Shown: positions 18,021 through 28,480, counted from the stretch's first letter. The stretch is 64,000 bases of DNA from Verrucomicrobiota bacterium (GCA_026397725.1 JAPLUI010000270.1:1-64000); one strand, 5' to 3'. Program-made: numbers and translations. Notes: generated by a model not told the origin, from the letters alone.

Positions 18021-18060
18021 ATGGCCAAACCGTTAGAGCCACGGGGTTCCCACGCGGCAC
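18021..18060 (+). repeat. Dispersed 40-base repeat, copy 1
   Basis: TGGCCAAACCGTTAGAGCC and the following CGGGGTTCCC recur at 49551-49589 with a few substitutions (GGCTAAACCGTTAGAGCC...). Both copies are intergenic and next to other repeats. Just after it is a run of TTCAACATTCAAC words (18070-18105). The core contains the GTTAG word enriched across the window. Confidence 0.7.
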
Positions 18061-18401
18061 GCCGAAGATTTCAACATTCAACATTCAACTTCCAACATTC
18101 AATGAACAAGTAAGAGCAAGACATAACACCGCAGCGGCACTGCTGCCACCCGCAATCCCATGCGCGGATGATTCACGAATTCGTCGGAAACGCCAGAAAA
18201 GTGCCAACTCATTTTCCGCCGGGATCAGGAACGGTGAGCCTGCTGCGGCATGGCACGGGGCGGGACGGGATGGGATGGGGAGCGAGCGAAGTCCTGCCCC
18301 GCCAGCAGGCTGGCCCCGGCAAAAAGCGGCAGCAGGCTGCCGCAGTCCACGGGCCGCCAGTCGCAAGACCCCGGCGACCGGTGATGGCCGCCCGCCTGAG
18401 C
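18061..18401. other. Intergenic region downstream of the giant gene
   Basis: No gene seen. It holds TTCAACATTCAAC repeats at its left, and GCAGGCTGGCCCCGGC/GCAGGCTGCCGCAG words near 18300-18345 that can fold into hairpins and might serve as the terminator of the giant minus-strand gene. Confidence 0.4.
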
Positions 18402-21400
18402 CTATTCCAGGCGGACGGTGAGGCGATAGAACTGCCGCGGCGCGGCGCCGGGCACGGGAACCGTGACGGTCTGCCCGTCGCCGATGAGGGAGAGGAAACC
18501 GGTCACGCCCTGCCACGAGGCGGGGTTGGCGAGGTCGGAACTGACCTCGACGAGATACTTCCGCGTCAGGCCGCCATGGCCAGCGCCGGTCGCGCGGCGG
18601 GCCAGGAAGGTCAGGGTGAGGGTGTTGTCGGCGGCATGCGTGAGCGCAAGCGGTGGCGGGCTGAAGCTGCGCGGATCGGTGCCCAACGTGTATTCGGCGA
18701 GGTTGGTGAAACCGTCGCCGTCCGGATCGACGCCGTCCGCCGCCAGACCGGCCGTGATTTCATCGGCGGTGAAATGAGCTTCTCGCCACGGGATGATCGA
18801 CTCTGCGGCGATGACCAAGGTGCCACTCGCCGTTCCCGTGTAGTTCAACTCGGCGAGGTTCGCCACCACCGCATAGCTGCCCACAGCGCTTGGCGCCGCC
18901 GGAACCCCGTCGTAAGTTAGATCGACTGCCAGTCCCTCCGGGGTGGTGCTTGCCGAGACGGCCTGCGGGTTTCCATCATAGGTGTGAGTGAGGTTGCCGA
19001 GGGTGATGATCGCCGCCGCCGGATGGATGGTGCCAGTGCTGTCGTTGACCACCGTCACCGCATAGTTGGCGCCGCTGTTGCCGTCGTCAATCGTGATGCT
19101 CGGAATGATGACCTTGGTGCCCACGCCCGCATTGCCGTCCTCGAAGGCCTGCGCGAGAGTGCCCGTCAGGTCCCCGGCAGCGAGCGGCGGCGCAAGGGTT
19201 GGCGTGCCTGCCGCAGTGAGGGTGCCATCGTAGGTCTTGGTGGTGCTCACTGCCGACACCGTGAGCGGGAGCGGCGTGATGTTAGCGGTTAGACCGGGCT
19301 GCTGGGTGAGGGTGTAGTTGGCGGTCTGCGCCCCGCCAAGGGTGGTGCCGGTCACCGTCACCGGCTTGTCGCTGCCCACATGCTTGTCTGCAAACGCACC
19401 TGCCGCCGTGCCGCCCAGAGTCACCGCGTCGCCGCTGTGCGGCTTGCCGTCGCTGGCGGTGCCGGCTCCCGCCGCCACTGCGGTTAGCAGCGTCGCCGTG
19501 CCCGTAAGCATCGCCACCGCCGTGCCGTCATACGGCCTGTTAGGTGTGCCCAGACCACTCCCAATCAGCATCTTCGGGGTGATTTCCACCGACCCGGTGG
19601 CACCGGTCAGCGTGTAATTGCCGGCCGCCGCGCCCGCCAACGCCAGGGTGCCAGGCGTCACCGTCCGGAAGGTGGCAATCGCGCCCGACCAGGTCGTGGC
19701 GCTACCCAGCGTGCCGGCGGAACCCGCGGCTCCGGTTGCCGTGGCCACATAGTCAAGCGCATAGACCTTGTCACTTGAACTGGTCGTGCCCGACTGGGCG
19801 TTGGCGAACGAGGCAAGCGAACCCGAGTTCACCGTGTAGGTATAGCTGCCGCCGCCCCTGAAGCCGATGCCGCCAAACCACAATTCATTGGCCTGAGCCG
19901 TGGTTGTCGTGGTGCCGGTGCTCGCCGGGGAAGTGGTGCCGTTGTTGGAGGCCGTCGTGTCCAGCGGGTTGGACGCCAGGACTCCGCTATATTCCGCGAC
20001 CACTGCGGCGGCGGCGAAGTTGCTTGCGGCCAGGTTGATGGTTACACCTGCCGCCGCCCCCTGGACGTTGGGGGCATACCAGATTTCCGTCGTCGTTCCT
20101 GCCGTCCCAGCCGATTGTTTCGCACGCACCCAGGTTACCCCGCCGCTGGCGGTGATGCTGGAGACCGTGCTGATGCTCGTCCTGCGGGTGGTGACCACCG
20201 CGAGCAGGGTGTTCCCGCTCGCGGGCAGCGCATTCAGGGTCACCGTGAAAAAGTTGGCGCCGGTGGTGGTGCCCGTCTTGTATTGCACCCGAGCTGCCGC
20301 AGCGCCGGTGGCCAGCGCTTGCGAGCCGACCTCCTTGCCGGCCAGGTTGGCGCTGCCAGTCAAGGTGAGATTCGCGCCGTCGAGATTGTTGGAAACAGCC
20401 AGGACGCCTGCCGCCGCCACCGCCGTCGCGTCATAGACCCGCGTGCCGGTCAACCGCACCGGCCGCGCGGTGATGCTGGCATTGGCCACGCCGGGTTGGG
20501 CCGACAACACATAGTTGCCGACGTCGGCACCGCCGAGCGCATAGCCGGTGGCCGTCACGGCCTGGCTCCCCACGTTGGCGCTGGCAAAAGCACCGGTGCC
20601 CGCCATGATGGTCACGATTTCCGTGCCGAGCACGCCTCCGGCAACCGTGCCACCTGTTAGAACGGCGCCAGTGGTACCATCATACACCTTGTTAGCCGCC
20701 GTCACCCCGGTGATGGTCAGCGGCTTGGCGCTCACCGTATAACTGAAAGCGGCGGAGGTGCTGGGCTCAAACGAGGTGCTGCCCTGGTAAGCGGCCGTGA
20801 TCGAATGAACACCCATGGCGAGCGTGGTGGCACTGGTGGTGAAGGTCGCCAGGCCCGCACCCAGCGTGCCGCTGCCTAACTCGGTGGCTCCGTCCTTGAA
20901 CAGCACCGTCCCGCTCGCCGCAGGGAAGACGGTCGCACTCAAGGTCACCGCCGTCCCATAAGAACCCGTCGCGACGGGTGAGGAGGTTAGGGTCGTCGTC
21001 GTTGGCGCGGGCGCCCCGCCAACCGTGATGGTCACCGAGTCTGACGCCGTCGCCCCCAGAAAGTCGGTCACGGTCACGGTATAGGTCGTGGTGGTGCCGG
21101 GGCTGGCGCCGGGGTTGGCCACCGTCGCACTCGTCAGGCCCGTGCCCGGAGACCAGTTATAGGTATATGGAGCGGTGCCGCCACTGGCCACCGGGCTGCC
21201 GCCGAGGGTCGCCGGGCTTACGGACTGGTCCGGGCCGGCATTGGCCGCCAAGGCCGCCGCCGTCGCCTGCCGGTAGAGCTGAAGACCGTAGAGACCGGGA
21301 GTGCTGGTAGGGGTGTTGTCGGTGAATCTGCCGGTGATGCGCCCGGCGGCGGTGGCGGTGAGGTCGGCCCAATTCCAGTCGCCTTCCGCATCCTGGAATC

Positions 21401-24400
21401 CCGCCACCCCGTTGGCGACGTGACTCAATGCGCCGGTGGAGGCAAACACGACCAGACTATAGTGTGCGTTCGGAGTCAGGCCGGCGAACTCCCAATCGTA
21501 GTGATCGCTGGTTATGACCCCATTGTAGAGATAGGGTTGTTCCTGCCGCAGGTTGCCGTAGGCTCCCACCGGATTGTTGCGCCAATCGCCACCGGCGGCC
21601 CCCGAGCTGGTGGCATGGCCCATGGTGAATGAGATGGTGGTGGCGGTACCGGTGCCGTTCCTGAGGTTGCTCAGGGACGCGCTGTTCACGTTGGCGTTGC
21701 TGCCGCCCACATTCACGCCGTTCCAGGCCCCCGTTTGACCCGTGAAAACCAGGCCCACGGCGTTGTTGTTAAGTGTGCCGGTTAGAACGGTGTCACCCGC
21801 ATAGGGATTGCTGCCGGCCACCGAGTAGATGAAGTCGATGCTGATGAGATTGGCCGGGGCGTTGGCCTGGGCCTGGGTGCTGAAGGTCCAGGCCGGGCCG
21901 GCGACCGACCCGGATTCGTTCCTGGCCACCACCTGCCAACTGTATGCGGTGGTGCCGAGCAGGCTGGCCGGCGGCACATAACTGCTGGCTGCGACATTCG
22001 CGGTGGGCGTGGCGGGCTTGGTTTGCGCGGTCACCCACAGATACACGTCATAACCGGTGGCACCGCTGACGTCCGCCCAGTCGAGCGCCGTGTTGACGGC
22101 CACGCCGGTCGCTCCGGTAGCGGGCAGCGGCGCGGTGGGTTGCGTCATCTGCACGGCGGTGACGGTCAGGGTCACCAGCGCCGACTGGTCGCTCGAGATG
22201 CCATCACTGACCCGGTAGGAAAAGGTGTCGCTGCCCACATAGCCCGTGGTGGGCGTGTAGGTGAAGCCGCCGTTGGAGTTGAGGGCCAGGGTGCCGTGCT
22301 GGACGGTGGTGGCCACCTGCGCGGTGAGCGTGCTAACGCTCGGATTGAGATCATTGCCGAGCACGCCGGGCGCGGCAATGACGGACGCCCCGGCACTCAC
22401 CGTATAACTGTCGGCCACCGGCACCACCGGCACCCGCCCGGCGAAGGAGTTATAGCTCATGTTGCCTTCGGTATCCACCGCCATGACGTTGAAGGGAGAG
22501 GCACCCAGTTCCAGGCGGGCCTGGCCGGCATGCTTGCCATAGGTCGTGACGGGAACGGCGGCGAGATTGACGTGCAGGTCGGCGGCGGCGTTCGGGATAT
22601 AGTATTGGAACACGGCCAGCGGGTACGCCGAGGTGGCTGTCAGATACTCCGGTCCCGCAGTGACGTCAACGGTGGTGTTGTTATACACATGGGGGTCGGC
22701 GCTCATCAGGTAGCGGTTCCATGCCGCCAGATCCCGCTGGGTGCCCAGGGTGCCGGCGCTCGACTCGCCGTGGGGCGCGGGGTTGGACGCGCTGTAGGTG
22801 AGGGTGAAATACTGCGAGATGTCATAGCCGCCGCCACCCATGATGTTGTTGGCGGAGGTGTCATGCCAGATGCTGTGGAGGCAGTGGATCATCTCGTGGA
22901 GGGTCACGCCGGCGTAGGTCGAGTAGGTCAACGCATTGTCGTTGCCCAACTGCGTGGACAGCAGCTTGGTCATCATCTCGGTGGCGTTGGCGGGATGGAA
23001 GTTGGTGTAGGCGCCGACATAACACAGATCGCCACTGCCCAAGGCATTGAAAGCCACCGAAGAGAAGGCCAGGTTCTTGTGGAGGCCGTTCTTATACCCG
23101 GCGGGGAGCTGGTTCCACACCTCGCCATACATGGCCGTGTTCAGGGCCGTGGCCTGCGCCCGGGTCTGGGTCAACACCAACTTCTCGACGCTGACGTTGC
23201 TGGCGGCGTCCAATTCCGGATAGAACGTCAGGCGGCCGTTGCCGGCCCGCTGCTGGTCCTCGGCCATCCAGCTCTGCATGAGCTTGGCCTGCAGGCTGAA
23301 ATGGACCAGCCAGTCCGGGTCCACCGGCGAGTTGGCCTCGTCGGAGGGCACCACATACCAGACCTTGAAGCGGTAGTCGCTCGCGGTGGGTGGGGTGAAG
23401 ACCAGGTTGAGCGCGACGGGCCCGTGGCCGTCGGTGATGGTCAGCGTGTTAGTGCCGGGCCGCAGGTCCACCAGGCAGCGGAAGCGGGTGCCATACTTGG
23501 TGAACGCAAGCGCTGCCGTGACGGGCGCCGCCGTGATGGTTAGGGTAGCTCCGCCGTCAAAGGTGCCGTCCACCAGCACCATTGAATGGCGCAAGACTTG
23601 TCCATCGGTTAGGTTGCTGAACTGCACCGTGGAGGTCCCGGTGTGGAACGCCCACTGGGGTCCGCTGGTGGAACCGTTGCTGTTGATGGCCACCACCTGC
23701 CAGTGGTAGTTCACTCCGTTGGTCAGAGTGGCGGGTGGCGTCCACTGGCTCACGGCAACCGTCGCGCTGGCGGTGGCGGGTTTGCTGCCGCTGGCCAGCC
23801 AGAGATACACGTCATAGCTGGTGGCACCGGCGGCGTCCGCCCAGTCGAGCGTCGGGTTCACGCTCACGCCGGAGGCGCTGGTGGCGGGGGCCGGCGTGGC
23901 GGGGATCGCGGGCAGTGTGCCAAGCACTGCGGTGCCGGTTAGAGATGCGTCGGCGGCACCGCCGGGCAGGTTGGCGGCGACGACATGCAGGGTGGCGGTC
24001 TTGCTGCCGGCGGTGGCGGGATTGAAGCGCACGGCGACGATGCGTTCGGCGCCCGGGGCCAGCACGGTCTCGCCGGAATCCTCGCTGATGAGGAATTCAC
24101 CGGCATTCGCGCCGGCCAACTGGACGCTCGTGATCGTTAGATCGGCGGCCACGCTGTGGTTGACGATGGTGATCTCCTTGCGGTCGGTGGCGCCCAGGCT
24201 GAGGCTCCGGGTGCCGAACGGCCAAGTGAGCGGGAAGACCTGGGAGCAGGTGTTCAAGGTCTTGAGCAAGTTGTTGATATCGGTGCCGGCGCTGGCGCCG
24301 GGACCGCTGTAAGTATAGGGAGTGTCGAGACCCGAGGCCGGCGTCACGATCTTCACCAGGTGCTCGCCCGCCGCGAGTGCCAGCGGCGTGCCGTCCGCCA

Positions 24401-27400
24401 GCGGCACCCGGTCGATGGTGATGGTGCCCCCATAACTGGCGGCGAACGTGTAGGCCCCGGTGGTCGGGATATTGAGCGCTCCCGAATAGACGGTACGATG
24501 CTCGCCGTCGCCGAAGCGGACGTCCTCCTGGGGTGCGTCGCCAACCATCTGGCCCATCACGCTGCTGACGATGGGGGTGCCTTGCTCGAAGTCCGCGGCC
24601 GGGGACGTGCCGGTGAAGAAGTATTTGTAGTGGATCCTGGGAGTGATCAGATAGAACCCGCGGGTGACCGGGTTGCCGAGCGGAGTGCCCGCCGCGTCGA
24701 ACAGGCGCGCGCTGATCACCGAGGATTGCGTGATCGCGAAGGGCCCGGTGTAGGCGGTGGACGTGTTGGTCGGGAAGTTATACCAACTGTTGGTATAGTT
24801 GGTGCCCACCGTATAGCGGATGGTGCCCGCAACGGGGGAGGTCATGGTCACCATGCCGCCCGCGACAAAGCAGGCGTCCTTGGGGTCCACCTGGGTGGTC
24901 ACGCTCAGGTTCACCGGCCGCATGACTCGCTGATAGAGCCGGTCGGTCTGCTGCTGGCGCATCAGGAAGTTGTCCCAATTGCGGCGCGGCGAGGGTTGCT
25001 GGTTCCACGTCGGTTCGCCCAGGGCCGGCATCGACAGGCGCATGGCCGGCACCTCGACCTCGTAAGGGGTTTCCCATTCCATGATGTGGGCGCCGAGGAT
25101 TTTGTGCTCGCGGCCGGTGAGCGGCAGGAAGGTCGGGGTCAGGTCGGTGTACATGTTATCCGGCGCGCCAATGAAGCGCAGCAGCGGGGTCAGCCGGTTG
25201 TAGATGCCTTGTGCGGGCCGATAGAGCAGGCAGCGGTTGTAGGGTGCGGCCCGGCTGGCCTGGCCATAGCCGGCGACATGGCCGCCCGCCGCCCGCATCA
25301 CGGAGTACCCGCCTTGGGAGGCGTTCTGCCCGTCGTCATAGCCCCAGGCGGTATAGACCAGGTTGGGCCGCATGTCATAGCCCTTGCCGACGGCACCCGG
25401 CGCGCTCCACGCCCAGGAACTCTTGCCGAGGGACTCGAGCTTGGCATCCAGGCGGTGCAGATACCAGACCAATCCTTCGCCACCGCTGGCATAGTTGTTA
25501 GTGACTTTGCTGGTTGCATAGTAGGGATAGGTTTCAAACTCCGCGGTGGGGACCTCGTCGGCACCGATATGGATGTAGGGCGAGGTGGAGAAGACTGCGG
25601 CCATTTCGGCGATGAGATCTTCCATGGCCGTCACGGCGGTGCTGTAGTTGAGGTTGAGGTCGTGCGTGACGGTGGTGCCGCCCGCCGAGCAGAACACGGC
25701 AGGCAGGGTTTGGGTCATGAGGGCCGCCCACGAAGGCGTGTCGATCTCCGGCACAATGATCACCCCGCGGTTCTTGGCATACTCGACAAGCGCCGACAGC
25801 TCCGCCTTGGTGTAATACAAACGGGAACCAGCCGGGGGCAGATAGAAGCCCGCCGAGCTGTTGCCGCTGCTGGTTTTGCGCAGGGCCGCGAGCGCCGGAA
25901 GCTCCGTGCCAAACGTGAACAAACCGTCGGCGCTCATGAACAGATGCAGGTAGGTGACCTTGTACATGCGGTGCAAGTCCACGAATTCATAGAGGGTTTC
26001 CAGTGGATGGAAGAAGCGCCCGACATCCCACATCACGGTGCGCAACGGTGCCGCCGCTTGGTCCGCAATGAGCATCTGCGGCACCTTGGCCGGCGTGCCG
26101 GACGTGTCGAACGCCTGCAGCAAGGTCACGGAGGCCCAGGCCACCGCCTGATAGTTGCCGCCGGACAGCACGATGTTGGTGCCATTCACCTCGAGCGTGT
26201 AGGCCTCGCCGCTCAGGTCCGGGTTGAAGCGCAACGCGATGTCGCCGGCCAGGGCCGGGCCCTGCATTGTCGTTAGGCCAAGCCCCGCAGCCATGAAAAA
26301 GTCCCTGGCCATCACCTGCGCCAGGGGCAGGAGCTGGGCGTCCTCGGCCACGATGCGCGTGCTGGAGGTCACCGTGAAGTCGCCTGCGCCCATGGTCACT
26401 GACATCGGCCACGGGACCAGGTAGCCGGGATAGCGCTCGCCGGTGGTGAAGGACCAGAGCGCGCTGTTGGTGGCGCCATTCGCGTTGACGGCCACCACCT
26501 GCCAGTTGTAGCGCGAGTTGCCGAGCAGCGGCTGCGCCAGCAAGTGGCGGCTGGAGGTGACCGTGGCGGCCGGGGTGGCGGGTTTGCTCTCGCTGGCAAG
26601 CCAGACAAAGACCTGATAGCTGTTAGCGCCCAGGCTGTCGTCCCAGTCCAGCAGCGTTTCCACCAGCACGTTGGTCGCGGCCTCCGCAGGTGCCGGCGTG
26701 GTCGGCGCGAGCGGGCGGCCGTCGTCGGTGGTGAAGGACCAAACCGGGCTGTTCATCACGCCGGCCGGGTTGCGGGCGAGCACTTGCCAACTGTAACTGG
26801 TGAGCGCCAGCAGAAAGCCCGGCGGGGTGAATTGGCCCGTCGTCACGGTCGCGGTGGGCACGGCCGGCTGCGCCCCGGACGAGGGCCACAGATACACGTC
26901 GTAGGTTTCCGCGCCAGCAATGGTGGACCAGCCCAGCGACGTGAAGGTCGGCACGTTGAGCGTGCCGTCGGCGGGCGCGGGCGTGCCTGGCGAGGACTGC
27001 GGCGGCTGGGTCCGCGGCAGGTGCTCCAATTGCACGCCGTAGAGACCCAGCGTGGGATTGGGTGCCGTGAAAGTGCCGAGGATCGTGCCGTTGCTGTCGG
27101 CGGTGAGGCTGGCCCAGTTCCAGTCCCCCTCGCTGTCGCGGGTGCCTGCCACGCCGTCGGCGACGTTGGAGGCACCCGTGGGATTGCCGTCGCCGCCGAA
27201 GAACGTCATCCGGTAAATGCTGTTAGGAATCAGGCCCGTGAAGGCCCAGGCAAAATGATCGCCGGTAATCACGCCGTTGTAGAGATAAGCGGTTTCCGCC
27301 CGCAGTTGCTGGGTGGCTCCGGGGGTCCCTTCATTGGGTGAGCAGCGCCAGCCGCCCGCTGCGGTGCTGGTGAGCCCGGTGGCTTGTCCCAGCGCCAGTT

Positions 27401-27782
27401 TGGCGCTGGTCGCGGTGCCGCTGCCGTTGGTTAGAAACCCGCTGAGGGCGCTGCTTTGATTGTAGGTTCCGAGGTTCAGGTGGTTCCAGTTGCCGACCTG
27501 GCCGGAATACAGATTGCCGACGGCGTTGTTCATGGTGGTGCCGGTCAGGACGGTGTCGCCCGCGCAGGGTGCCGTGTGGCCCGACCCGTCGCCCCCGCTG
27601 CCGCTCACCACGAAGTCCACGCTGATCAACTCCGGGTTCGGGGTCGCGGAGGTGACGGTGATCGTGGCGGCACAGACGAGCGCGGCCAGCCAGGCGGCTG
27701 CCGAACGCTGCCGGCCCGAGCGTGACAAGGCGGGGGGGCCTGCCGCTTGCGCGGCGCGTCGGCTGGTGGGGGAGTGGTGCAT
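18402..27782 (-). CDS. Giant modular exoprotein: GH20 beta-hexosaminidase, HExxH protease-like region, PKD/Ig/YDG tail
   Basis: About 3,126 residues from ATG 27782; the frame is open to 27911 but the first 43 codons are not signal-like. Approximate order: signal peptide; beta-sandwich unit (20-250); fibronectin-like repeats (290-450); GH20b plus GH20 barrel (450-950) with the catalytic pair in HIGADEVP near 741; chitobiase-C and PA14-like domains (1000-1180); choice-of-anchor region (1180-1290); fibronectin-like repeat; a region with HEMIHCLH near 1630 and NNIMGGGGY; cadherin-like domain (1780-1880); a second copy of the N-terminal unit (1980-2170); PKD (2170-2250); Ig-like (2250-2345); YDG/MBG-type repeats (KVYDGTTG, KTYDGTLT; 2350-3000); TSP3-like C-terminus ending FYRLTVRLE. 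It probably removes terminal GlcNAc/GalNAc from surface glycans. Whether the HExxH region is an active metallopeptidase is unproven. Confidence 0.85.
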   Translation of the reverse strand: MHHSPTSRRAAQAAGPPALSRSGRQRSAAAWLAALVCAATITVTSATPNPELISVDFVVSGSGGDGSGHTAPCAGDTVLTGTTMNNAVGNLYSGQVGNWNHLNLGTYNQSSALSGFLTNGSGTATSAKLALGQATGLTSTAAGGWRCSPNEGTPGATQQLRAETAYLYNGVITGDHFAWAFTGLIPNSIYRMTFFGGDGNPTGASNVADGVAGTRDSEGDWNWASLTADSNGTILGTFTAPNPTLGLYGVQLEHLPRTQPPQSSPGTPAPADGTLNVPTFTSLGWSTIAGAETYDVYLWPSSGAQPAVPTATVTTGQFTPPGFLLALTSYSWQVLARNPAGVMNSPVWSFTTDDGRPLAPTTPAPAEAATNVLVETLLDWDDSLGANSYQVFVWLASESKPATPAATVTSSRHLLAQPLLGNSRYNWQVVAVNANGATNSALWSFTTGERYPGYLVPWPMSVTMGAGDFTVTSSTRIVAEDAQLLPLAQVMARDFFMAAGLGLTTMQGPALAGDIALRFNPDLSGEAYTLEVNGTNIVLSGGNYQAVAWASVTLLQAFDTSGTPAKVPQMLIADQAAAPLRTVMWDVGRFFHPLETLYEFVDLHRMYKVTYLHLFMSADGLFTFGTELPALAALRKTSSGNSSAGFYLPPAGSRLYYTKAELSALVEYAKNRGVIIVPEIDTPSWAALMTQTLPAVFCSAGGTTVTHDLNLNYSTAVTAMEDLIAEMAAVFSTSPYIHIGADEVPTAEFETYPYYATSKVTNNYASGGEGLVWYLHRLDAKLESLGKSSWAWSAPGAVGKGYDMRPNLVYTAWGYDDGQNASQGGYSVMRAAGGHVAGYGQASRAAPYNRCLLYRPAQGIYNRLTPLLRFIGAPDNMYTDLTPTFLPLTGREHKILGAHIMEWETPYEVEVPAMRLSMPALGEPTWNQQPSPRRNWDNFLMRQQQTDRLYQRVMRPVNLSVTTQVDPKDACFVAGGMVTMTSPVAGTIRYTVGTNYTNSWYNFPTNTSTAYTGPFAITQSSVISARLFDAAGTPLGNPVTRGFYLITPRIHYKYFFTGTSPAADFEQGTPIVSSVMGQMVGDAPQEDVRFGDGEHRTVYSGALNIPTTGAYTFAASYGGTITIDRVPLADGTPLALAAGEHLVKIVTPASGLDTPYTYSGPGASAGTDINNLLKTLNTCSQVFPLTWPFGTRSLSLGATDRKEITIVNHSVAADLTITSVQLAGANAGEFLISEDSGETVLAPGAERIVAVRFNPATAGSKTATLHVVAANLPGGAADASLTGTAVLGTLPAIPATPAPATSASGVSVNPTLDWADAAGATSYDVYLWLASGSKPATASATVAVSQWTPPATLTNGVNYHWQVVAINSNGSTSGPQWAFHTGTSTVQFSNLTDGQVLRHSMVLVDGTFDGGATLTITAAPVTAALAFTKYGTRFRCLVDLRPGTNTLTITDGHGPVALNLVFTPPTASDYRFKVWYVVPSDEANSPVDPDWLVHFSLQAKLMQSWMAEDQQRAGNGRLTFYPELDAASNVSVEKLVLTQTRAQATALNTAMYGEVWNQLPAGYKNGLHKNLAFSSVAFNALGSGDLCYVGAYTNFHPANATEMMTKLLSTQLGNDNALTYSTYAGVTLHEMIHCLHSIWHDTSANNIMGGGGYDISQYFTLTYSASNPAPHGESSAGTLGTQRDLAAWNRYLMSADPHVYNNTTVDVTAGPEYLTATSAYPLAVFQYYIPNAAADLHVNLAAVPVTTYGKHAGQARLELGASPFNVMAVDTEGNMSYNSFAGRVPVVPVADSYTVSAGASVIAAPGVLGNDLNPSVSTLTAQVATTVQHGTLALNSNGGFTYTPTTGYVGSDTFSYRVSDGISSDQSALVTLTVTAVQMTQPTAPLPATGATGVAVNTALDWADVSGATGYDVYLWVTAQTKPATPTANVAASSYVPPASLLGTTAYSWQVVARNESGSVAGPAWTFSTQAQANAPANLISIDFIYSVAGSNPYAGDTVLTGTLNNNAVGLVFTGQTGAWNGVNVGGSNANVNSASLSNLRNGTGTATTISFTMGHATSSGAAGGDWRNNPVGAYGNLRQEQPYLYNGVITSDHYDWEFAGLTPNAHYSLVVFASTGALSHVANGVAGFQDAEGDWNWADLTATAAGRITGRFTDNTPTSTPGLYGLQLYRQATAAALAANAGPDQSVSPATLGGSPVASGGTAPYTYNWSPGTGLTSATVANPGASPGTTTTYTVTVTDFLGATASDSVTITVGGAPAPTTTTLTSSPVATGSYGTAVTLSATVFPAASGTVLFKDGATELGSGTLGAGLATFTTSATTLAMGVHSITAAYQGSTSFEPSTSAAFSYTVSAKPLTITGVTAANKVYDGTTGAVLTGGTVAGGVLGTEIVTIMAGTGAFASANVGSQAVTATGYALGGADVGNYVLSAQPGVANASITARPVRLTGTRVYDATAVAAAGVLAVSNNLDGANLTLTGSANLAGKEVGSQALATGAAAARVQYKTGTTTGANFFTVTLNALPASGNTLLAVVTTRRTSISTVSSITASGGVTWVRAKQSAGTAGTTTEIWYAPNVQGAAAGVTINLAASNFAAAAVVAEYSGVLASNPLDTTASNNGTTSPASTGTTTTTAQANELWFGGIGFRGGGSYTYTVNSGSLASFANAQSGTTSSSDKVYALDYVATATGAAGSAGTLGSATTWSGAIATFRTVTPGTLALAGAAAGNYTLTGATGSVEITPKMLIGSGLGTPNRPYDGTAVAMLTGTATLLTAVAAGAGTASDGKPHSGDAVTLGGTAAGAFADKHVGSDKPVTVTGTTLGGAQTANYTLTQQPGLTANITPLPLTVSAVSTTKTYDGTLTAAGTPTLAPPLAAGDLTGTLAQAFEDGNAGVGTKVIIPSITIDDGNSGANYAVTVVNDSTGTIHPAAAIITLGNLTHTYDGNPQAVSASTTPEGLAVDLTYDGVPAAPSAVGSYAVVANLAELNYTGTASGTLVIAAESIIPWREAHFTADEITAGLAADGVDPDGDGFTNLAEYTLGTDPRSFSPPPLALTHAADNTLTLTFLARRATGAGHGGLTRKYLVEVSSDLANPASWQGVTGFLSLIGDGQTVTVPVPGAAPRQFYRLTVRLE

Positions 27783-27961
27783 GTTTGGTATCGGTTGATC
27801 TCCGGAGGCGGGGACGGGGCTTGCCGTGCCGTGCCCGAATGGAATCCGGCGGGAATCTAAGGCCTGATGGCCCAAGCACCAAGCCGGAATGCGGGCCGGT
27901 GTGGTGTCCAATGGCTGGACATGTCATGTCACCGGGTAAGGCCCTGGTGATGGCAAGATGG

Positions 27962-28480
27962 CTAGGCCTCCACGCGTGCCAGGATCCACAGCAGGTCCGA
28001 GAGGCGGTTGAAAAACAAGCGCACGGGTTCCGGCACCGCCTCGCCGGATTCATGCAACGCCAGTACCGCGCGCTCGGCGCGGCGTGCCATCGCCCGCGCA
28101 AAATCCAGGCCGGCCCGCGCCAGCGAGCCCTCGGCGCCAGGCCGGGCCCAGCCGGTGAACTTCACGCCTCGCGTTTCAAAGCGCCGTGCCTCGGCCACCA
28201 CCCAGTCCACATCCGCCAAGGTGAGTGCGACGTAATGGTAATGTCCCAGATCCTCGGGCAGGCAGGCGAGCTGGCCCATCAAGCCAATCAGGCGCTCCTG
28301 AATCCCATCAATGAGCGCGATCACTACCGCCTCGCCGCCTGCGGCTCGCGCCATGCCCAGCGCGGCATTGACCTCATCCACCGAACCCAAGGCGGCCACC
28401 CGCAGCGACGTCTTGGCGATGCGCTTGCCAAACAACAAATCCGTTTCTCCCGAATCGCCCCGGCCCGTGATGATGCTCAT
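27962..28480 (-). CDS. ATP:cob(I)alamin adenosyltransferase, PduO type
   Basis: 172 residues from ATG 28480 (the frame is open further upstream, but the family starts here). N-terminal SIITGRGDSGETDLLFG is the ATP-binding loop. LGSVDEVNAALGMAR near 31-46 is the VDELNA motif. ARRAERAVLAL and FFNRLSDLLWILAR near the end carry the conserved RRAER and NRLSD/LF signatures. The enzyme transfers the adenosyl group of ATP to cob(I)alamin to make coenzyme B12 in the cytosol. It lies downstream of frr on the same strand but is separated by an opposite-strand gene, so it is probably transcribed alone. No cobalamin riboswitch is visible ahead of it. Confidence 0.9.
   Translation of the reverse strand: MSIITGRGDSGETDLLFGKRIAKTSLRVAALGSVDEVNAALGMARAAGGEAVVIALIDGIQERLIGLMGQLACLPEDLGHYHYVALTLADVDWVVAEARRFETRGVKFTGWARPGAEGSLARAGLDFARAMARRAERAVLALHESGEAVPEPVRLFFNRLSDLLWILARVEA

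Noticed and set aside
24156..26276. 706-codon plus-strand open frame inside the giant gene
   Set aside because: It is antisense to the GH20-containing gene and reads as low-complexity Gly/Arg/His-rich sequence with no domain. High third-position GC produces such shadow frames.
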